NCBI RefSeq assembly: GCF_010994095.1
Contig: NZ_WJYO01000006.1
Location: 310,001 to 374,000 of the forward strand
Source of the DNA: Mumia xiangluensis
GTDB taxonomy: Bacteria > Actinomycetota > Actinomycetes > Propionibacteriales > Nocardioidaceae
Direction of reading: 5' to 3'
Length of the DNA: 64,000 nucleotides
In this document: positions 50,900 through 60,662 of the stretch, piece after piece
Numbering within the stretch: position 1 is the first letter of the stretch
Layout of the letters: each line of letters opens with the position of its first letter
Made by a program: the position numbers and the translations under genes
The notes under the pieces: generated by a model
Told to the model about the DNA's origin: nothing
The model's database searches: none
The model's input: the letters and a program-made list of their open reading frames with translations, nothing else

Positions 50900-51606
50900 A
50901 GGTCGCCATCGCCGGCGCCGGCGCCGTCGGGCGCTCGGTCGCCGCCGAGCTGCTCGAGAACGGCCACGAGGTGCTGCTGATCGACCGCAACCCGCGCGCG
51001 ATCCGCTCCGACACGATCCCGGAGGCCGACTGGCTGCTCGCCGACGCGTGCGAGCTGTCGGCGTTGGAGACGGCGCATCTCGAGCGGTGCGACGTCGTGA
51101 TCGCGGCAACCGGTGACGACAAGGCCAACCTCGTCGTCTCGCTGCTCGCCAAGACCGAGTTCGCGGTCGGGCGCACGGTCGCTCGCGTCAACCACCCCGA
51201 CAACGAGTGGCTCTTCAGCGGCGCCTGGGGCGTCGACGTCGCTGTGTCGACGCCGCGGCTCATGTCGGCGCTGGTCGAGGAGGCTGTCACGGTCGGCGAC
51301 CTCGTACGCCTGTTCTCCCTGCGGGGGTCCAACGCGAACCTCGTCGAGCTCACGCTCCCCGACGACTCCCCGTACGTCGGGGTTCGCGTCGGCGACATCT
51401 CCTGGCCGCGCGACGTGGTTCTGGTGGCGATCCTGCGGAGCATGGGCATCCAGGCGCCGGAGCGCGACCGGACGCTCGAGGCGGGCGACGAGCTGCTCTT
51501 CGTCGCGCCGATCGACTCCGAGGAGGAGCTGCAGCGCCTCCTCGCCCCGACCGAGCACCACGGGGCAGGCGCACCCACGCGGCGGGCCGGCGTCGGCGAC
51601 GACTGA
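50896..51606 (+). CDS. trkA: TrkA-family potassium uptake regulator, subunit 2
   Basis: A 236-residue RCK protein paralogous to the preceding one. GAGAVGRSVAAELLENGHE is the nucleotide-binding glycine motif and VVIAATGDDKANLVVSLLAK the usual second block. The last 20 residues are a low-complexity tail. The 4-nt overlap indicates translational coupling and probably a heteromeric gating ring with subunit 1. It converges with the DUF3159 gene. Confidence 0.93.
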   Translation: MKVAIAGAGAVGRSVAAELLENGHEVLLIDRNPRAIRSDTIPEADWLLADACELSALETAHLERCDVVIAATGDDKANLVVSLLAKTEFAVGRTVARVNHPDNEWLFSGAWGVDVAVSTPRLMSALVEEAVTVGDLVRLFSLRGSNANLVELTLPDDSPYVGVRVGDISWPRDVVLVAILRSMGIQAPERDRTLEAGDELLFVAPIDSEEELQRLLAPTEHHGAGAPTRRAGVGDD

Positions 51607-51614
51607 GGATCGCG

Positions 51615-52382
51615 TCAGTCGCGGGGCTGGAGCTTCGGCTGGATCTCGAGCGCTTCCTGCGAGAGCAGCTTGCCCGCTGTCTCCGGGTCGTCGATCGGCG
51701 TGTGGTTGCGGCTCAGCACGTAGACCATCGCGGCGAGCGTCGCCAGCTGCAGCGGCCAGCCCATCGCGATCTTGGCGGTGGCGAGCAGCCCGACGTGGTC
51801 ACCGGCCCACAGCGGGTACTGGACGGCGACCCGCAGCGCGCACGGCAGGGCGAGCATCAGCGTGAGGACCGAGCAGAGCCGGACGAGCGCCCGGTCGCGG
51901 TGCCACGCCGTCGCATCACCGGTGACGCTGCCCACGATGAAGCCGACCAGGGGCCAGCCGATGAGAACCGTGAAGAGGAGGCCGACGGCGTACACGCCGT
52001 TGTAGATGAGCCCGGGCAGGAACGCGTCGCGCGCCTCGCCGGAACGCAGCGCGAACACGGCAGCGATGCCGATCCCGACCATCGAGTTGAGCACGAACTG
52101 GACGGCGCTGCGCTGGAAGATGCGTACCAGCAGGAGGATCACAGCCAGTCCGAGGCTGATGCCGAGGGCGAGCTTGAGCTCCCGCGTCGTGAGCCAGGTC
52201 AGCGTGAAGCCGACGGTCGGCGCTGCGGCCTCGAGCATGCCGCGTGCACCGCCGAGCGCCTTCGCCAGCTGCTGGCGCACGACCTGCTCGACGGTCGTCG
52301 GCGTCGGCTTGCCGGACGGGGCCTGGTCGGCAGCCTTCTCGCCGGCACCGGGGCCGGCGGTGCCGTCGGGGTCCGACGTCAT
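51615..52382 (-). CDS. DUF3159 membrane protein
   Basis: A 255-residue protein of the actinobacterial DUF3159 family: an N-terminal polar segment with TTVEQVVRQQLAKALGG, then five to six TM spans (LKLALGISLGLAVILLLVRI; LLFTVLIGWPLVGFIVGSV). The function is unknown, but it is always found beside OB-fold, DUF3710 and dut genes. Its ATG overlaps the stop of the OB-fold gene by 4 nt. GTG/ATG upstream of 52382 belong to the preceding gene. Confidence 0.9.
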   Translation of the reverse strand: MTSDPDGTAGPGAGEKAADQAPSGKPTPTTVEQVVRQQLAKALGGARGMLEAAAPTVGFTLTWLTTRELKLALGISLGLAVILLLVRIFQRSAVQFVLNSMVGIGIAAVFALRSGEARDAFLPGLIYNGVYAVGLLFTVLIGWPLVGFIVGSVTGDATAWHRDRALVRLCSVLTLMLALPCALRVAVQYPLWAGDHVGLLATAKIAMGWPLQLATLAAMVYVLSRNHTPIDDPETAGKLLSQEALEIQPKLQPRD

Positions 52383-52756
52383 CGGCACAGCTCGTAACGG
52401 GGGTTGTAGATGACCCGGTCGCCGCCGCGGAGCCCGAGCCGGCCCGTCGCCGTCAGCGCTCGGCCGGCCTCGATGCCGGCGATGCGGCTGCGTCCGATCC
52501 ACACGAGGGTCAGCGCCCCGGTCCCGTCGTACAAGGACGCCTCGAGCGCGCGAGCCCCTGACCGCGGACGGTAGGTCACCGCACGGAGCTCGCCGTGGAC
52601 GGTCACCACCTCGCCGACGCGCTGGTCGCACACCGGGTTGCACCCGGCCTCGAGCGCGCCCTCGCGGAGCTGGGCGTCGTCAGCGCGGTCGACCAGGTCG
52701 CTCATGCGCTCACGCGTCCTGGTCCACAGGCTCGCGGTGTCGGTCGTGGGGCTCAT
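52379..52756 (-). CDS. OB-fold nucleic acid-binding protein
   Basis: A 125-residue OB-fold protein. GEVVTVHGELRAVTYRPRSG and LTLVWIGRSRIAGIEAGRAL are the typical strands of this small actinobacterial family; it begins with a helical segment. It probably binds single-stranded nucleic acid. It is the middle gene of the DUF3710-OB-DUF3159 run, with 40 nt before it and a 4-nt overlap after. Confidence 0.9.
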   Translation of the reverse strand: MSPTTDTASLWTRTRERMSDLVDRADDAQLREGALEAGCNPVCDQRVGEVVTVHGELRAVTYRPRSGARALEASLYDGTGALTLVWIGRSRIAGIEAGRALTATGRLGLRGGDRVIYNPRYELCR

Positions 52757-52796
52757 ACGTCCAGCCTAGGTCGAGAACGGTCGTCGAGACGACCGT

Positions 52797-53522
52797 TCAC
52801 GCCTCCTTGGTCTCGGAGTCGGCGCGCACCGCACCCGCGGGGACGACGATCGGGATCTGCTCGCGCGGCGGCATCGGAGAGTCGCCGCGGACCACGATCG
52901 TGTCACGCACCGTCTGCTCCAGGAGGCTGTCGGGGTCGGCCGTGGCCCCGAGGGTGCCCATGAAGGTCGCACGGAGGAGCCAGCGCGGACCGTCGACACC
53001 GATGATCCGGCTCGCCTGCACACCCTGGCGCCCGTCGGCAGCCTGGACCGGCACCTCGACGCGCAGCTCGGTCCCGAAGGAGGACTCGACCTCCTCCACG
53101 GTGCCACCGACACGCTTCACCTCGGCGATGATCTCCGGCCGGATGTCGTCCCAGAGGCCGGAGTGGCGGGGGGCGGCGAAGGCGCGCAGCTCGACGGCGC
53201 TCCCCTCACCGATGGCGACGACGGACGTCGCGGCGCCGGTCTGCGGGTCGGTGGGGATCTGCAGGTCGAGGCCGGGGCGCCCACGCACGATCATGGCGCC
53301 GGCGTCGACGAAGGTCGGGTCGTCCTCGGGGACGTCCTGCTCGGCAGCGTCCCAGGGGCCGGAGGAACGGTCGAAGGCAGCCTGTGCGGCCTCAGCGGTC
53401 GGGGTCGACGCGTCCTGGTCGGACGGGGCGGCAGCGGCTCCGTCGACGACGTCGGCGCCCTCGGTCTCGGTGTCGGCCAGCTCTCGTTGGTCAACAGCCT
53501 TCTTGCGACGACCGAACATCAC
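52797..53522 (-). CDS. DUF3710 protein
   Basis: A 241-residue DUF3710 protein. A basic start (MMFGRRKKAVDQ) is followed by an acidic, low-complexity stretch, then the domain (GLDLQIPTDPQTGAATSVV; HSGLWDDIRPEIIAEVKRVG; GVDGPRWLLRATFMGTLGA). The family is confined to actinobacteria and linked to dut. The function is unknown; no membrane segment or enzyme motif is seen. Confidence 0.92.
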   Translation of the reverse strand: MMFGRRKKAVDQRELADTETEGADVVDGAAAAPSDQDASTPTAEAAQAAFDRSSGPWDAAEQDVPEDDPTFVDAGAMIVRGRPGLDLQIPTDPQTGAATSVVAIGEGSAVELRAFAAPRHSGLWDDIRPEIIAEVKRVGGTVEEVESSFGTELRVEVPVQAADGRQGVQASRIIGVDGPRWLLRATFMGTLGATADPDSLLEQTVRDTIVVRGDSPMPPREQIPIVVPAGAVRADSETKEA

Positions 53523-53574
53523 CGCGCTCCTCTCGTGCTGTCAGCGGGCCGGCACGGACGGCCGGGCTCGTGCA

Positions 53575-54030
53575 TCAGGTGGTCGATGTCACGGCGAACC
53601 CACCCGTCGAACCGTACCCCCCGGCCCCACGCGCGGACTCGGGGAGGGCGTCGACGGCGCGGAAGGACGCCTGCTCGACCTGCTGGAGGACCAGCTGGGC
53701 GATCCGGTCACCGCGTGCCAGGACGATCGGCTCCCTCGGGTCGAGGTTGACCAGACACACCTTGATCTCGCCACGGTACCCGGCATCGACGGTCCCCGGC
53801 GCGTTCACGATCGAGAGACCGGCGCGAGCCGCAAGGCCGCTGCGAGGGTGGACCAGCGCGACGTAGCCGACCGGGATCGCGATCGCGATGCCCGTCGGGA
53901 CGACGGCCCGCTCCCCCGGCTGGAGGGTCACGTCGACCGTCGTGCACAGATCCGCGCCCGCGTCGCCCGGGTGGGCGTACGCCGGAAGCGGGATCGACGG
54001 GTCCAGCAGCGTCACCAACACCTCGACCAT
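53575..54030 (-). CDS. dut: dUTP diphosphatase
   Basis: A 151-residue trimeric dUTPase that hydrolyses dUTP to dUMP, keeping uracil out of DNA. The five motifs are present in order: [42 protein letters not shown] and the P-loop-like [10 protein letters not shown] tail. ATG at 54030 matches the family start. It begins the conserved minus-strand run through DUF3159 and is divergent from DUF3093. Confidence 0.98.
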   Translation of the reverse strand: MVEVLVTLLDPSIPLPAYAHPGDAGADLCTTVDVTLQPGERAVVPTGIAIAIPVGYVALVHPRSGLAARAGLSIVNAPGTVDAGYRGEIKVCLVNLDPREPIVLARGDRIAQLVLQQVEQASFRAVDALPESARGAGGYGSTGGFAVTSTT

Positions 54031-54083
54031 GGTCGTCGACCCTACCGGTCTGGCGGGGCAGACCGTCATGGGAACCTTGTCCC

Positions 54084-54554
54084 ATGACCCGAGACGCTGA
54101 CGCGCCGTCGTACCGCGAGAACCTCAGCGTCCCGGCGTCGTGGTGGCTGGCGTGCGCGGCGCTCACCGCCATCGTCTGGTGGATCTTCGTGCTCGCGACC
54201 CCGATGTGGGTGGCGATCGGCGCTGCCGTCGTCGCCGCCGTGGCGGTCGGCGCAGGGCTCGCCCAGTACAGCAGCACCGCGATCGAGGTCTCGAACGTCC
54301 ATCTCCGCGCCGGCGCCGCTCGGCTCCCGCTCGTGCACTGCGGCGACGTGACGGTGCTCGACGCGACGCAGACCCGAGCGCTGCACGGACCCCAGGCCGA
54401 CGCGCGCGCCTTCTTCCTCGTGCGGCCCTACATCGCCACCGCCGTCCGCATCGACGTCGCCGATCCGCGCGACCCCACCCCGTACTGGCTCGTCGGCACC
54501 CGCCACCCGCACGCGCTCGCCGACGCCATCAGCGACGGCCGCGCCCGCGCCTGA
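54084..54554 (+). CDS. DUF3093 membrane protein
   Basis: A 156-residue protein of the DUF3093 family: [20 protein letters not shown] starts the first of two close TM helices, and the C-terminal half is a soluble domain with [19 protein letters not shown] and [16 protein letters not shown]. It is typically beside dut in actinobacteria. Function unknown. Confidence 0.92.
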   Translation: MTRDADAPSYRENLSVPASWWLACAALTAIVWWIFVLATPMWVAIGAAVVAAVAVGAGLAQYSSTAIEVSNVHLRAGAARLPLVHCGDVTVLDATQTRALHGPQADARAFFLVRPYIATAVRIDVADPRDPTPYWLVGTRHPHALADAISDGRARA

Positions 54555-54639
54555 CCTCACCTCTGCCCACGTCGCCCGCGGAGGGACTAACGTTCCGGTG
54601 AGAGGGTTCGACCGGACCCCGACGAAGGGAAGGGTGAGC

Positions 54640-55008
54640 GTGGCGCGCAGCAAGAAGAAGGCGTCCCCGGCCGGCGGCGGCAAGCGGAAGCGGCCCAGCA
54701 AGGCCACCTGGAAGCTGATGGACCGTACGGCGACGATCGCGGCCAGCGTGATCGCGGCGCAGGGCGCGTCGCTCGTGTGGCACGCAGCGACGGGTCGCAA
54801 GCCGCCGACGGACGCCGACTCGCGCAACCCCGCGGTCGCCACACGGGAGGCCGTGACCTGGGCCGTGCTCGCTGGCGCGAGCGCCGGGGTCATCAAGGTC
54901 GTCCTCAACCGCCAGCTCGTGAACTACTGGGTGAAGTCCACCGGCGACCTGCCGCCCGGTCTGCTGCCGACCAAGGCTCCCCCGACGGTCAACACCCCCA
55001 AGCGCTGA
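54640..55008 (+). CDS. DUF4235 membrane protein
   Basis: A 122-residue protein of the DUF4235 family. The basic start (ARSKKKAS...KRKRPSKATWKL) precedes TM segments (TATIAASVIAAQGASLVWHA; AVLAGASAGVIKVVLNRQLV). GTG at 54640 is chosen for GAAGGGAAGG at 6-nt spacing; GTG at 54634 and 54598 are in frame. A terminator follows at 55023-55055. Function unknown. Confidence 0.88.
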   Translation: MARSKKKASPAGGGKRKRPSKATWKLMDRTATIAASVIAAQGASLVWHAATGRKPPTDADSRNPAVATREAVTWAVLAGASAGVIKVVLNRQLVNYWVKSTGDLPPGLLPTKAPPTVNTPKR

Positions 55009-55022
55009 CCTCGGACACGACG

Positions 55023-55055
55023 ACGCCCCCGACCGCCGTTGCGGTTCGGGGGCGT
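55023..55055. terminator. Bidirectional terminator hairpin
   Basis: ACGCCCCCGACC (55023-55034) pairs with GGTTCGGGGGCGT (55043-55055) with a single bulge around an 8-nt loop. It sits between the convergent DUF4235 and DUF4193 genes. Confidence 0.8.
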
Positions 55056-55105
55056 TGTGCGTGCCTCTCGGCGTGACGCTCGGATCAGGCGCAGTGCTGG
55101 CCCGG

Positions 55106-55402
55106 TCAGGCGCAGTCGACGCAGATCAGCTGGTTGCCCTTCTCGCGGGCGAGCTGGCTGCGGTGGTGCACCAGGAAGCACGACGTGCACGTGAACTCGT
55201 CCGACTGCCTCGGAAGCACCTGGACCGAGAGCTCTTCGTGCGACAGATCGGCACCAGGAAGCTCGAACGACTCCGCGGCCTCGACCTCGTCCTCGTCCAC
55301 CTTGCCCGAGTTCTTCTCGTGGCGGCGTGCCTTGAGCTCCTCGATGCTGTCTTCCGACTGCTCTTCTTCGGTCTTCCGAGGAGCGTCGTAATCGGTCGCC
55401 AT
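55106..55402 (-). CDS. DUF4193 zinc-ribbon protein
   Basis: A 98-residue DUF4193 protein. It begins MATDYDAPRKTEEE, has a charged helical middle, and a C-terminal zinc ribbon (FTCTSCFLVHHRSQLA then ICVDCA). This protein is near-universal and highly conserved in actinobacteria, with unknown function. It lies next to the inositol monophosphatase gene, as usual. Confidence 0.95.
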   Translation of the reverse strand: MATDYDAPRKTEEEQSEDSIEELKARRHEKNSGKVDEDEVEAAESFELPGADLSHEELSVQVLPRQSDEFTCTSCFLVHHRSQLAREKGNQLICVDCA

Positions 55403-55507
55403 GAACCCTCCTCTGCGTATATCGCCCGACCATGCGGGTCGGGATCATCCCAATTTCGTAACCTTCAGGCGCGCAGATTGTGCCACACAGATCCGCTCCA
55501 CCCAACT

Positions 55508-56356
55508 TCAGAAGCCACAAGCGCGTACAAGTCGGAAAAATTCCTGTGCAAAGGGTTCTGGGGCGGCGAGGACCAGACGCTCGTCGGGAGGTCCGTCCAG
55601 CCCTGCGACCACAACCCCGGCCTCGCGGGCGACGAGGCCACCCGCGGCGATGTCCCAGGGCGCGAGTCCCTGCTCGACGTACGCGTCGAGGCGGCCGGCG
55701 GCGAGCGCGCAGAAGTCCAGGGCCGCCGATCCGGTGCGACGGATGTCACGGACGTCGAGCAGCAGGCGGGCCACGGCGGCAGCCTGGTGGGCTCGGACCT
55801 CCGGGACGTAGTTGAAGCCGGTCGCCACGAGCGCGTGGGACGCCGACGGGGGCGCCACGGACTGGAGGCGTACCAGGTCGGAGTCCGGCGCCTCGCGGAG
55901 GTACGAGCCCTGGCCGCGGACAGCGGTGAACTCATGGCCCGTCGCGATGTCGACCACGCACCCCACCTCGACCTCGCCGTCGATCTCGGCAGCGATCGCC
56001 ACCGCGGAGTGCCGCAGGCCGTAGACGAAGTTCACCGTCCCGTCGATCGGGTCGACGACCCACCGGACACCGCTCGCCCCGTCCGCCCGGCCGCCCTCCT
56101 CCCCAAGCTCCTCTCCGGGACTCTCCCCAAACTCCTCTCCGAGGAAGGTGTCCTGGGGTCGCTCCGCCGCGATGCGCTCGCGGACCAGCCGCTCGGTGGC
56201 GCGGTCGATGGCGGTCACCGGGTCGGTGTCGCTGGACTTGGTGGCGGCGACCTGGACGCGGCCCTCCGGGCGAGCCGCACGCACGTACGCCGCCGCGTCC
56301 CGTGCGGTCCGCACCGCCAGGCTCAGGAGCTCCTCGCCGTCCGGCAGGGCGGTCAC
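55508..56356 (-). CDS. Inositol monophosphatase-family phosphatase
   Basis: A 282-residue Mg2+-dependent sugar-phosphate phosphatase. The metal-site motifs are [21 protein letters not shown] and APWDIAAG. An insertion of about 15 acidic residues after GEEFGESP ([16 protein letters not shown]) is unusual. Substrate could be myo-inositol 1-phosphate (mycothiol, phosphatidylinositol) or a related phosphate. Its ATG overlaps the ferrochelatase stop by 4 nt. Confidence 0.93.
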   Translation of the reverse strand: MTALPDGEELLSLAVRTARDAAAYVRAARPEGRVQVAATKSSDTDPVTAIDRATERLVRERIAAERPQDTFLGEEFGESPGEELGEEGGRADGASGVRWVVDPIDGTVNFVYGLRHSAVAIAAEIDGEVEVGCVVDIATGHEFTAVRGQGSYLREAPDSDLVRLQSVAPPSASHALVATGFNYVPEVRAHQAAAVARLLLDVRDIRRTGSAALDFCALAAGRLDAYVEQGLAPWDIAAGGLVAREAGVVVAGLDGPPDERLVLAAPEPFAQEFFRLVRACGF

Positions 56357-57483
56357 CGGTCCGACCCCAGCAGCGCGGGCCGCTCCGGATCACGCTGGTT
56401 CGCACAGCAGCCGACCGGGCACACCGTCCAGCTCGGTGGGAGCGCGCCGACGACCGGCTGGTCGGGCGTCTCCCCGCGCGCCTGGGCGGCGCGCTCCACG
56501 ATCAGCTCGCGGATCGCCGTCACGAACCGGGCGTCGACGCCTGGCGTCGGCACTCGCGCGAACCCGAGCCCGAGCCGCTCGGCGGTGGCCTTCGCCTCGG
56601 TGTCGAGGTCGTAGATGACCTCCATGTGGTCCGAGACGAAGCCGATCGGCAGCAGGACGACCGACGCGGCGCCGTCGTCCGCGAGCGTCTCCAGGTGGTC
56701 GTTGACGTCCGGCTCGAGCCACGGCACCTGCGGAGGACCCGAGCGCGAGCAGTAGACGAGCTCGTACGGCCGCTCCGTCGCGGTCCGAGCAGCGACCGCA
56801 GCGGCGATCACGTCGGCGACGTCGCGGTGCTCACGGACGTACGCTCCGCCGGTCGCGGCGTCGTCGCCGGCCCCCCGACCGCTCGCCTCGTTCATCGCGT
56901 CGGGGATCGAGTGCGTGACGAAGACGAGGCGGGTGTCGTCGCTGTCGTAGCCGTCACGCTTGAGCTGCTCCAGCGCGGCGACCGCCCCGTCCACGAACGG
57001 CTCGACGAACCCGGGGTGGTTGAAGTAGTGGCGCACCCGGTCGAGCCGCGGCGCGCCGTCGCCGGCGGCCGTCGTGGCGTCGTACAGGTTCTCGCGGTAC
57101 TGGCGGCAGCCGGAGTACGAGGTGTACGCGCTGGTGAACAGGCAGACCGCCCGTTCCACGCCGTCGTCGCGCATCGTGGCGAGGGTGTCGGTGAGGTAGG
57201 GGTCCCAGTTGCGGTTCCCCCAGTAGATCGGCAGGTCGATGCCGTGCGAGGCGAGCTCGAGCTGCAGGACGGCGATCAGGTCGCGGTTCTGGTCGTTGAT
57301 CGGCGACCGCCCGCCGAACGAGAAGTAGTGCTCCCCCACCTCGACGAGCCGCTCGCGCGGGATGCCGCGGCCGCGGGTCACGTTCTCCAGGAAGGGGACG
57401 ACGTCCTCCGGTCGTTCGGGTCCGCCGAACGAGATCAGGAGGAACGCGTCGTACGGGCTGGTGTCGGGAGCCTGGGGGTCCAT
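56353..57483 (-). CDS. hemH: Coproporphyrin III ferrochelatase
   Basis: A 376-residue ferrochelatase inserting Fe2+ into coproporphyrin III, the route used by actinobacteria. [20 protein letters not shown] begins the domain, and [29 protein letters not shown] and [20 protein letters not shown] are the expected blocks. C-terminal Cys ([12 protein letters not shown]) and an internal Cys suggest the 2Fe-2S cluster reported for actinobacterial ferrochelatases. Start at 57483; overlapped by the phosphatase. Confidence 0.96.
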   Translation of the reverse strand: MDPQAPDTSPYDAFLLISFGGPERPEDVVPFLENVTRGRGIPRERLVEVGEHYFSFGGRSPINDQNRDLIAVLQLELASHGIDLPIYWGNRNWDPYLTDTLATMRDDGVERAVCLFTSAYTSYSGCRQYRENLYDATTAAGDGAPRLDRVRHYFNHPGFVEPFVDGAVAALEQLKRDGYDSDDTRLVFVTHSIPDAMNEASGRGAGDDAATGGAYVREHRDVADVIAAAVAARTATERPYELVYCSRSGPPQVPWLEPDVNDHLETLADDGAASVVLLPIGFVSDHMEVIYDLDTEAKATAERLGLGFARVPTPGVDARFVTAIRELIVERAAQARGETPDQPVVGALPPSWTVCPVGCCANQRDPERPALLGSDR

Positions 57484-57599
57484 GCGGCCAATCCTTTCAA
57501 CCCACGGGCTACCCTGCAGGTGCGGCCCCGACGGGTCGCCCGGGGGCTGTCACCTCCGCCACACCCGTCCTTGCGACGGTCACGTCTCGAAGGAACGCC

Positions 57600-58823
57600 G
57601 TGCTCGACTCGTACCGCCGGATCCTCGCGGTGCCCGGTGCGCCGGCCTTCAGCTCGGCGGCGCTCGTCGCCCGCCTGCCGATCTCGATGCTCGGGCTCGG
57701 GCTGGTGCTCCTCGTCTCGGAGCAGACCGGCTCGTACGCGAAGGCCGGCACCATCTCCGCGGCGGCCGTGATCGCCAACGCCGTCGGGGCACCGCTTCAG
57801 GGCCGTCTCACCGACCGCTTCGGGCAGCACCGCGTCCTTCCTGCGACGGCGGCCCTCTTCGGGTTCGCGCTGGCGCTCGGGCTGCTGGCGGTCTACCAGG
57901 GCGCCCCCGCGCCGATCCCGCACCTGTGCGCCGCCCTCATCGGTCTCGCGATCCCGCAGGCCGGCTCGATGGTCCGCGCGCGCTGGACGCACAACGCGCC
58001 GCCGTCGATGATCCCGACCGCGTACGCCCTCGAGGCCGTGCTCGACGAGGTCGTGTTCATCGTCGGCCCGGTCGTCGTCACGTTCCTCGCCACGCTCGTC
58101 AACCCGTACGCCGGGCTGGTCGTCGCCGGAGTCGCCGGAGTGAGCGGGTCGCTGGCGCTCGCGGTGCAGCGCCGTACGGAGCCCCCGTCGGGCCGGGCCA
58201 GCGACACCGCGGGCGGGTCCCGCGGCCGGCTGCCGCTCGGCCTGCTGCTCCCGCTGGTCGGCGCAGGCATCGGGTTCGGCGTCCTCTTCGGCGCTGCCGA
58301 GGTCGTGACGGTCGCCGTCGCCGACCACGCCGGCCACAAAGAGCTGTCCGGCGTGCTTCTCGCGATCTGGGCGGCCGGCAGCCTGATCGCCGGCTTCCTC
58401 GTCGGCGCGCGACCGCTGCCGATCTCGCCGCTCAAGCAGCTGCGGATCACGACGGCCGTCCTGACGCTCAGCATCGTCCCGCTGCTGCTGACGTCGGCGC
58501 TGCCCCTTGTCGCGGTCGCGCTCTTCGTGTCGGGCTTCGCGATCGCTCCGAGCATGGTCGCGTCCACCCAGCTGATCGAGCGCGGCGTGCCGAAGTCGAG
58601 GCTCACGGAGGGCATCTCGTGGTTCACGACCGGCCTCGCCGCCGGTGTCGCGCCCGGTGCCGCGGTCTCGGGCTGGCTGGTCGACAACGTCGCACCGTCG
58701 TGGGGCTACCTCGTGTGCCTCGTGGCGGGCGTGGTCGCCGTGGCCGGCGCCTGGGTCGTACGCGTTCCCGTCGCCGCTGACGCAGGCGTCGAGGAGCCCG
58801 CGCAGACGGCTGACGCTCAGTAG
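57600..58823 (+). CDS. MFS transporter
   Basis: A 407-residue, 12-TM major facilitator. The loop-2-3 motif appears as GAPLQGRLTDRFGQHRVL, a standard MFS signature. LVLLVSEQTGSYAKAGTISA and IAGFLVGARPLPISPLKQLR mark repeats. GTG start at 57600 (GAAGGAA upstream). It is divergent from the ferrochelatase gene. Substrate unknown; efflux of small molecules or heme precursors is possible but unsupported. Confidence 0.9.
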   Translation: MLDSYRRILAVPGAPAFSSAALVARLPISMLGLGLVLLVSEQTGSYAKAGTISAAAVIANAVGAPLQGRLTDRFGQHRVLPATAALFGFALALGLLAVYQGAPAPIPHLCAALIGLAIPQAGSMVRARWTHNAPPSMIPTAYALEAVLDEVVFIVGPVVVTFLATLVNPYAGLVVAGVAGVSGSLALAVQRRTEPPSGRASDTAGGSRGRLPLGLLLPLVGAGIGFGVLFGAAEVVTVAVADHAGHKELSGVLLAIWAAGSLIAGFLVGARPLPISPLKQLRITTAVLTLSIVPLLLTSALPLVAVALFVSGFAIAPSMVASTQLIERGVPKSRLTEGISWFTTGLAAGVAPGAAVSGWLVDNVAPSWGYLVCLVAGVVAVAGAWVVRVPVAADAGVEEPAQTADAQ

Positions 58824-59437
58824 CCGTCCATGCCGGGCGGCAGCGGCGCGTGCCAGCCGCGGCGCAGCGCGATCATCCGGTAGCCGAACGCGATGACGGC
58901 CCCTGGGACGAGCACCCAGAACTCGCCGAGGTCGAGCTCGACCGCGGCGACGGCCATCGACGCGCCGACCAGCGCCGGGAACGCGTACAGCTCCTCGCGC
59001 AGGACGACCGGCACCCGGCCGGCCAGCAGGTCGCGGATCACGCCGCCACCGATCGCGGTCACCATCCCGATCAGCGCGGCGGCAGGCGGCTCGAGCCCGT
59101 AGTCGAGCGCCTTGACCGCGCCCGTCACGCTGAACAACCCCATCCCCGCAGCGTCGAAGACCGAGATCTCCCGCTCCAGGCGACCCAGCACCGGATGGAA
59201 CCGGAAGGCGACGAGCCCCGCGATGAACGGCACCAGCAGGTAGCGCCAGTCCTGCAGCGCTGCAGGCGGCGTCGCTCCGATCAGCAGGTCGCGAAGGAAG
59301 CCGCCACCGAGACCGGTCGCCCCGGCGAGCACCAGGACGCCGAAGACGTCGAGCGGCTTGCGGACCGCGACCAGCGCACCCGACAGCGCGAAGGCGGCGA
59401 TCCCGACCAGGTCGAGGACGACGAGCGCGGTGGACAC
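58817..59437 (-). CDS. TRIC-type cation channel (UPF0126)
   Basis: A 206-residue trimeric intracellular cation channel homologue with two internal repeats of three helices. LDLVGIAAFALSGALVAVRK and GATGLGGGFLRDLLIG in repeat 1 match GLFSVTGAVKALDYG and GMVTAIGGGVIRDLLAG in repeat 2; the GG-xxRD motif is diagnostic. GTG at 59437 is used. It overlaps the end of the MFS gene by 7 nt on the opposite strand. Confidence 0.93.
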   Translation of the reverse strand: MSTALVVLDLVGIAAFALSGALVAVRKPLDVFGVLVLAGATGLGGGFLRDLLIGATPPAALQDWRYLLVPFIAGLVAFRFHPVLGRLEREISVFDAAGMGLFSVTGAVKALDYGLEPPAAALIGMVTAIGGGVIRDLLAGRVPVVLREELYAFPALVGASMAVAAVELDLGEFWVLVPGAVIAFGYRMIALRRGWHAPLPPGMDGY

Positions 59438-59601
59438 GCATCGACGGTAGCGTGGGCCCACGCTGCCAGCCCGGGGTGGAGCGGGTGTCGCGGGCACTCG
59501 TGCGGGGTCTGGCGACCGGTCCCCCGGCGCGCTTGCTTGGATTGACCCGGCAAGCAGTCGACACTGGGCCTGGTACGAGACGCAGAGGGCGGAGGCAACA
59601 G

Positions 59602-60648
59602 ATGCGAGACCTCACCGTGGTGGGGCTGAGCGAGGACCAGCGGTTCCTGGTCCTGCGCGGCCCGGTCGGTGAGCTGTTCCGTGTCCCTGTCGACGACCGG
59701 ATGCGCGCCACCCTCAGGAACGACCGGGCACGACTCGGCCAGTTGGAGATAGCGATGGACAGTGCACTGCGTCCGCGAGACATCCAGGCTCGGATCCGCC
59801 GTGGAGAGTCGCCGGAGGAGGTGGCAGCCGCGGCGGAGCTCCCCGTGGAACGGATCCTGGGCTACGCGCACCCCGTCCTCGCCGAGCGCGAGCACATGGC
59901 CGAGCGAGCCCGCGGGGCGACGGTCCGGCGGAAGCACGCCCAGTCGAACGCGCAGACCCTCGGCGAGTCGGTCGACGCGACCCTGCGCAGCCGCGGCCTC
60001 GACCCCGAGGCAGCGGCATGGGACTCCTACCGTCGCGACGACGCCCGATGGACCGTCACGGTGAGCGCCGGCGCGGTGTCCGCCGAGTACGTCTTCGACC
60101 CTGCCGGCCGCTACACGTTCGCCGACGACGCGGGCGCCCGCGAGCTCGTGGGCGACGTCCCGGAGGCGTCGGACTCTACGGAGATGGCGATCGCCGACGC
60201 GGTCTCGCGGCCCGTCGACGTCGTCGAGCTCGGGTCCGACTCACGCGTCACCTCGCTGCGTCAGGCGCGCGCCCGCCGCGCCGCCGCCGCGAGCGACCGT
60301 GCCGACGAACAGCTCAGCCTCCACGACATCCCCGGCGTCGTCGAGGAGGCCGAGCCGACCCTCGAGCTCGACGAGCCGCGCGTCCCCGCGCAGGCACCGC
60401 ACATGCCGACCGCGCCGCCGGCGCCCAGCGACGAGCCTCGGGACGAGCCTGCCGCCGCGCCGGCCGCCCGGACCACCGACGCCACCGACGCCGCCGGGCC
60501 GTCGACCGACGGGCAGACCGGCGAAGGGTCGAGCGACGCAGCCTCGGGCGACGAGGGTGCGGAGCAGCAGCGCAAGCGAGCGCCTCGCCGTCGCGAACGC
60601 CGCCGGGTCCCGTCGTGGGACGAGATCATGTTCGGCGACAAGGGCTGA
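59602..60648 (+). CDS. sepH: Septation protein SepH (DUF3071)
   Basis: A 348-residue SepH. It begins MRDLTVVGLSEDQRFLVL, and the helix-turn-helix EEVAAAAELPVERILGYA follows a GESP linker; the C-terminal third is acidic, Pro/Ala-rich and ends SWDEIMFGDKG. SepH stimulates FtsZ ring assembly at actinobacterial septa. GGAGG is 6 nt before the ATG at 59602. Neighbourhood with ferrochelatase and IMPase is conserved. Confidence 0.96.
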   Translation: MRDLTVVGLSEDQRFLVLRGPVGELFRVPVDDRMRATLRNDRARLGQLEIAMDSALRPRDIQARIRRGESPEEVAAAAELPVERILGYAHPVLAEREHMAERARGATVRRKHAQSNAQTLGESVDATLRSRGLDPEAAAWDSYRRDDARWTVTVSAGAVSAEYVFDPAGRYTFADDAGARELVGDVPEASDSTEMAIADAVSRPVDVVELGSDSRVTSLRQARARRAAAASDRADEQLSLHDIPGVVEEAEPTLELDEPRVPAQAPHMPTAPPAPSDEPRDEPAAAPAARTTDATDAAGPSTDGQTGEGSSDAASGDEGAEQQRKRAPRRRERRRVPSWDEIMFGDKG

Positions 60649-60662
60649 TCCAGCCCCGCGGG

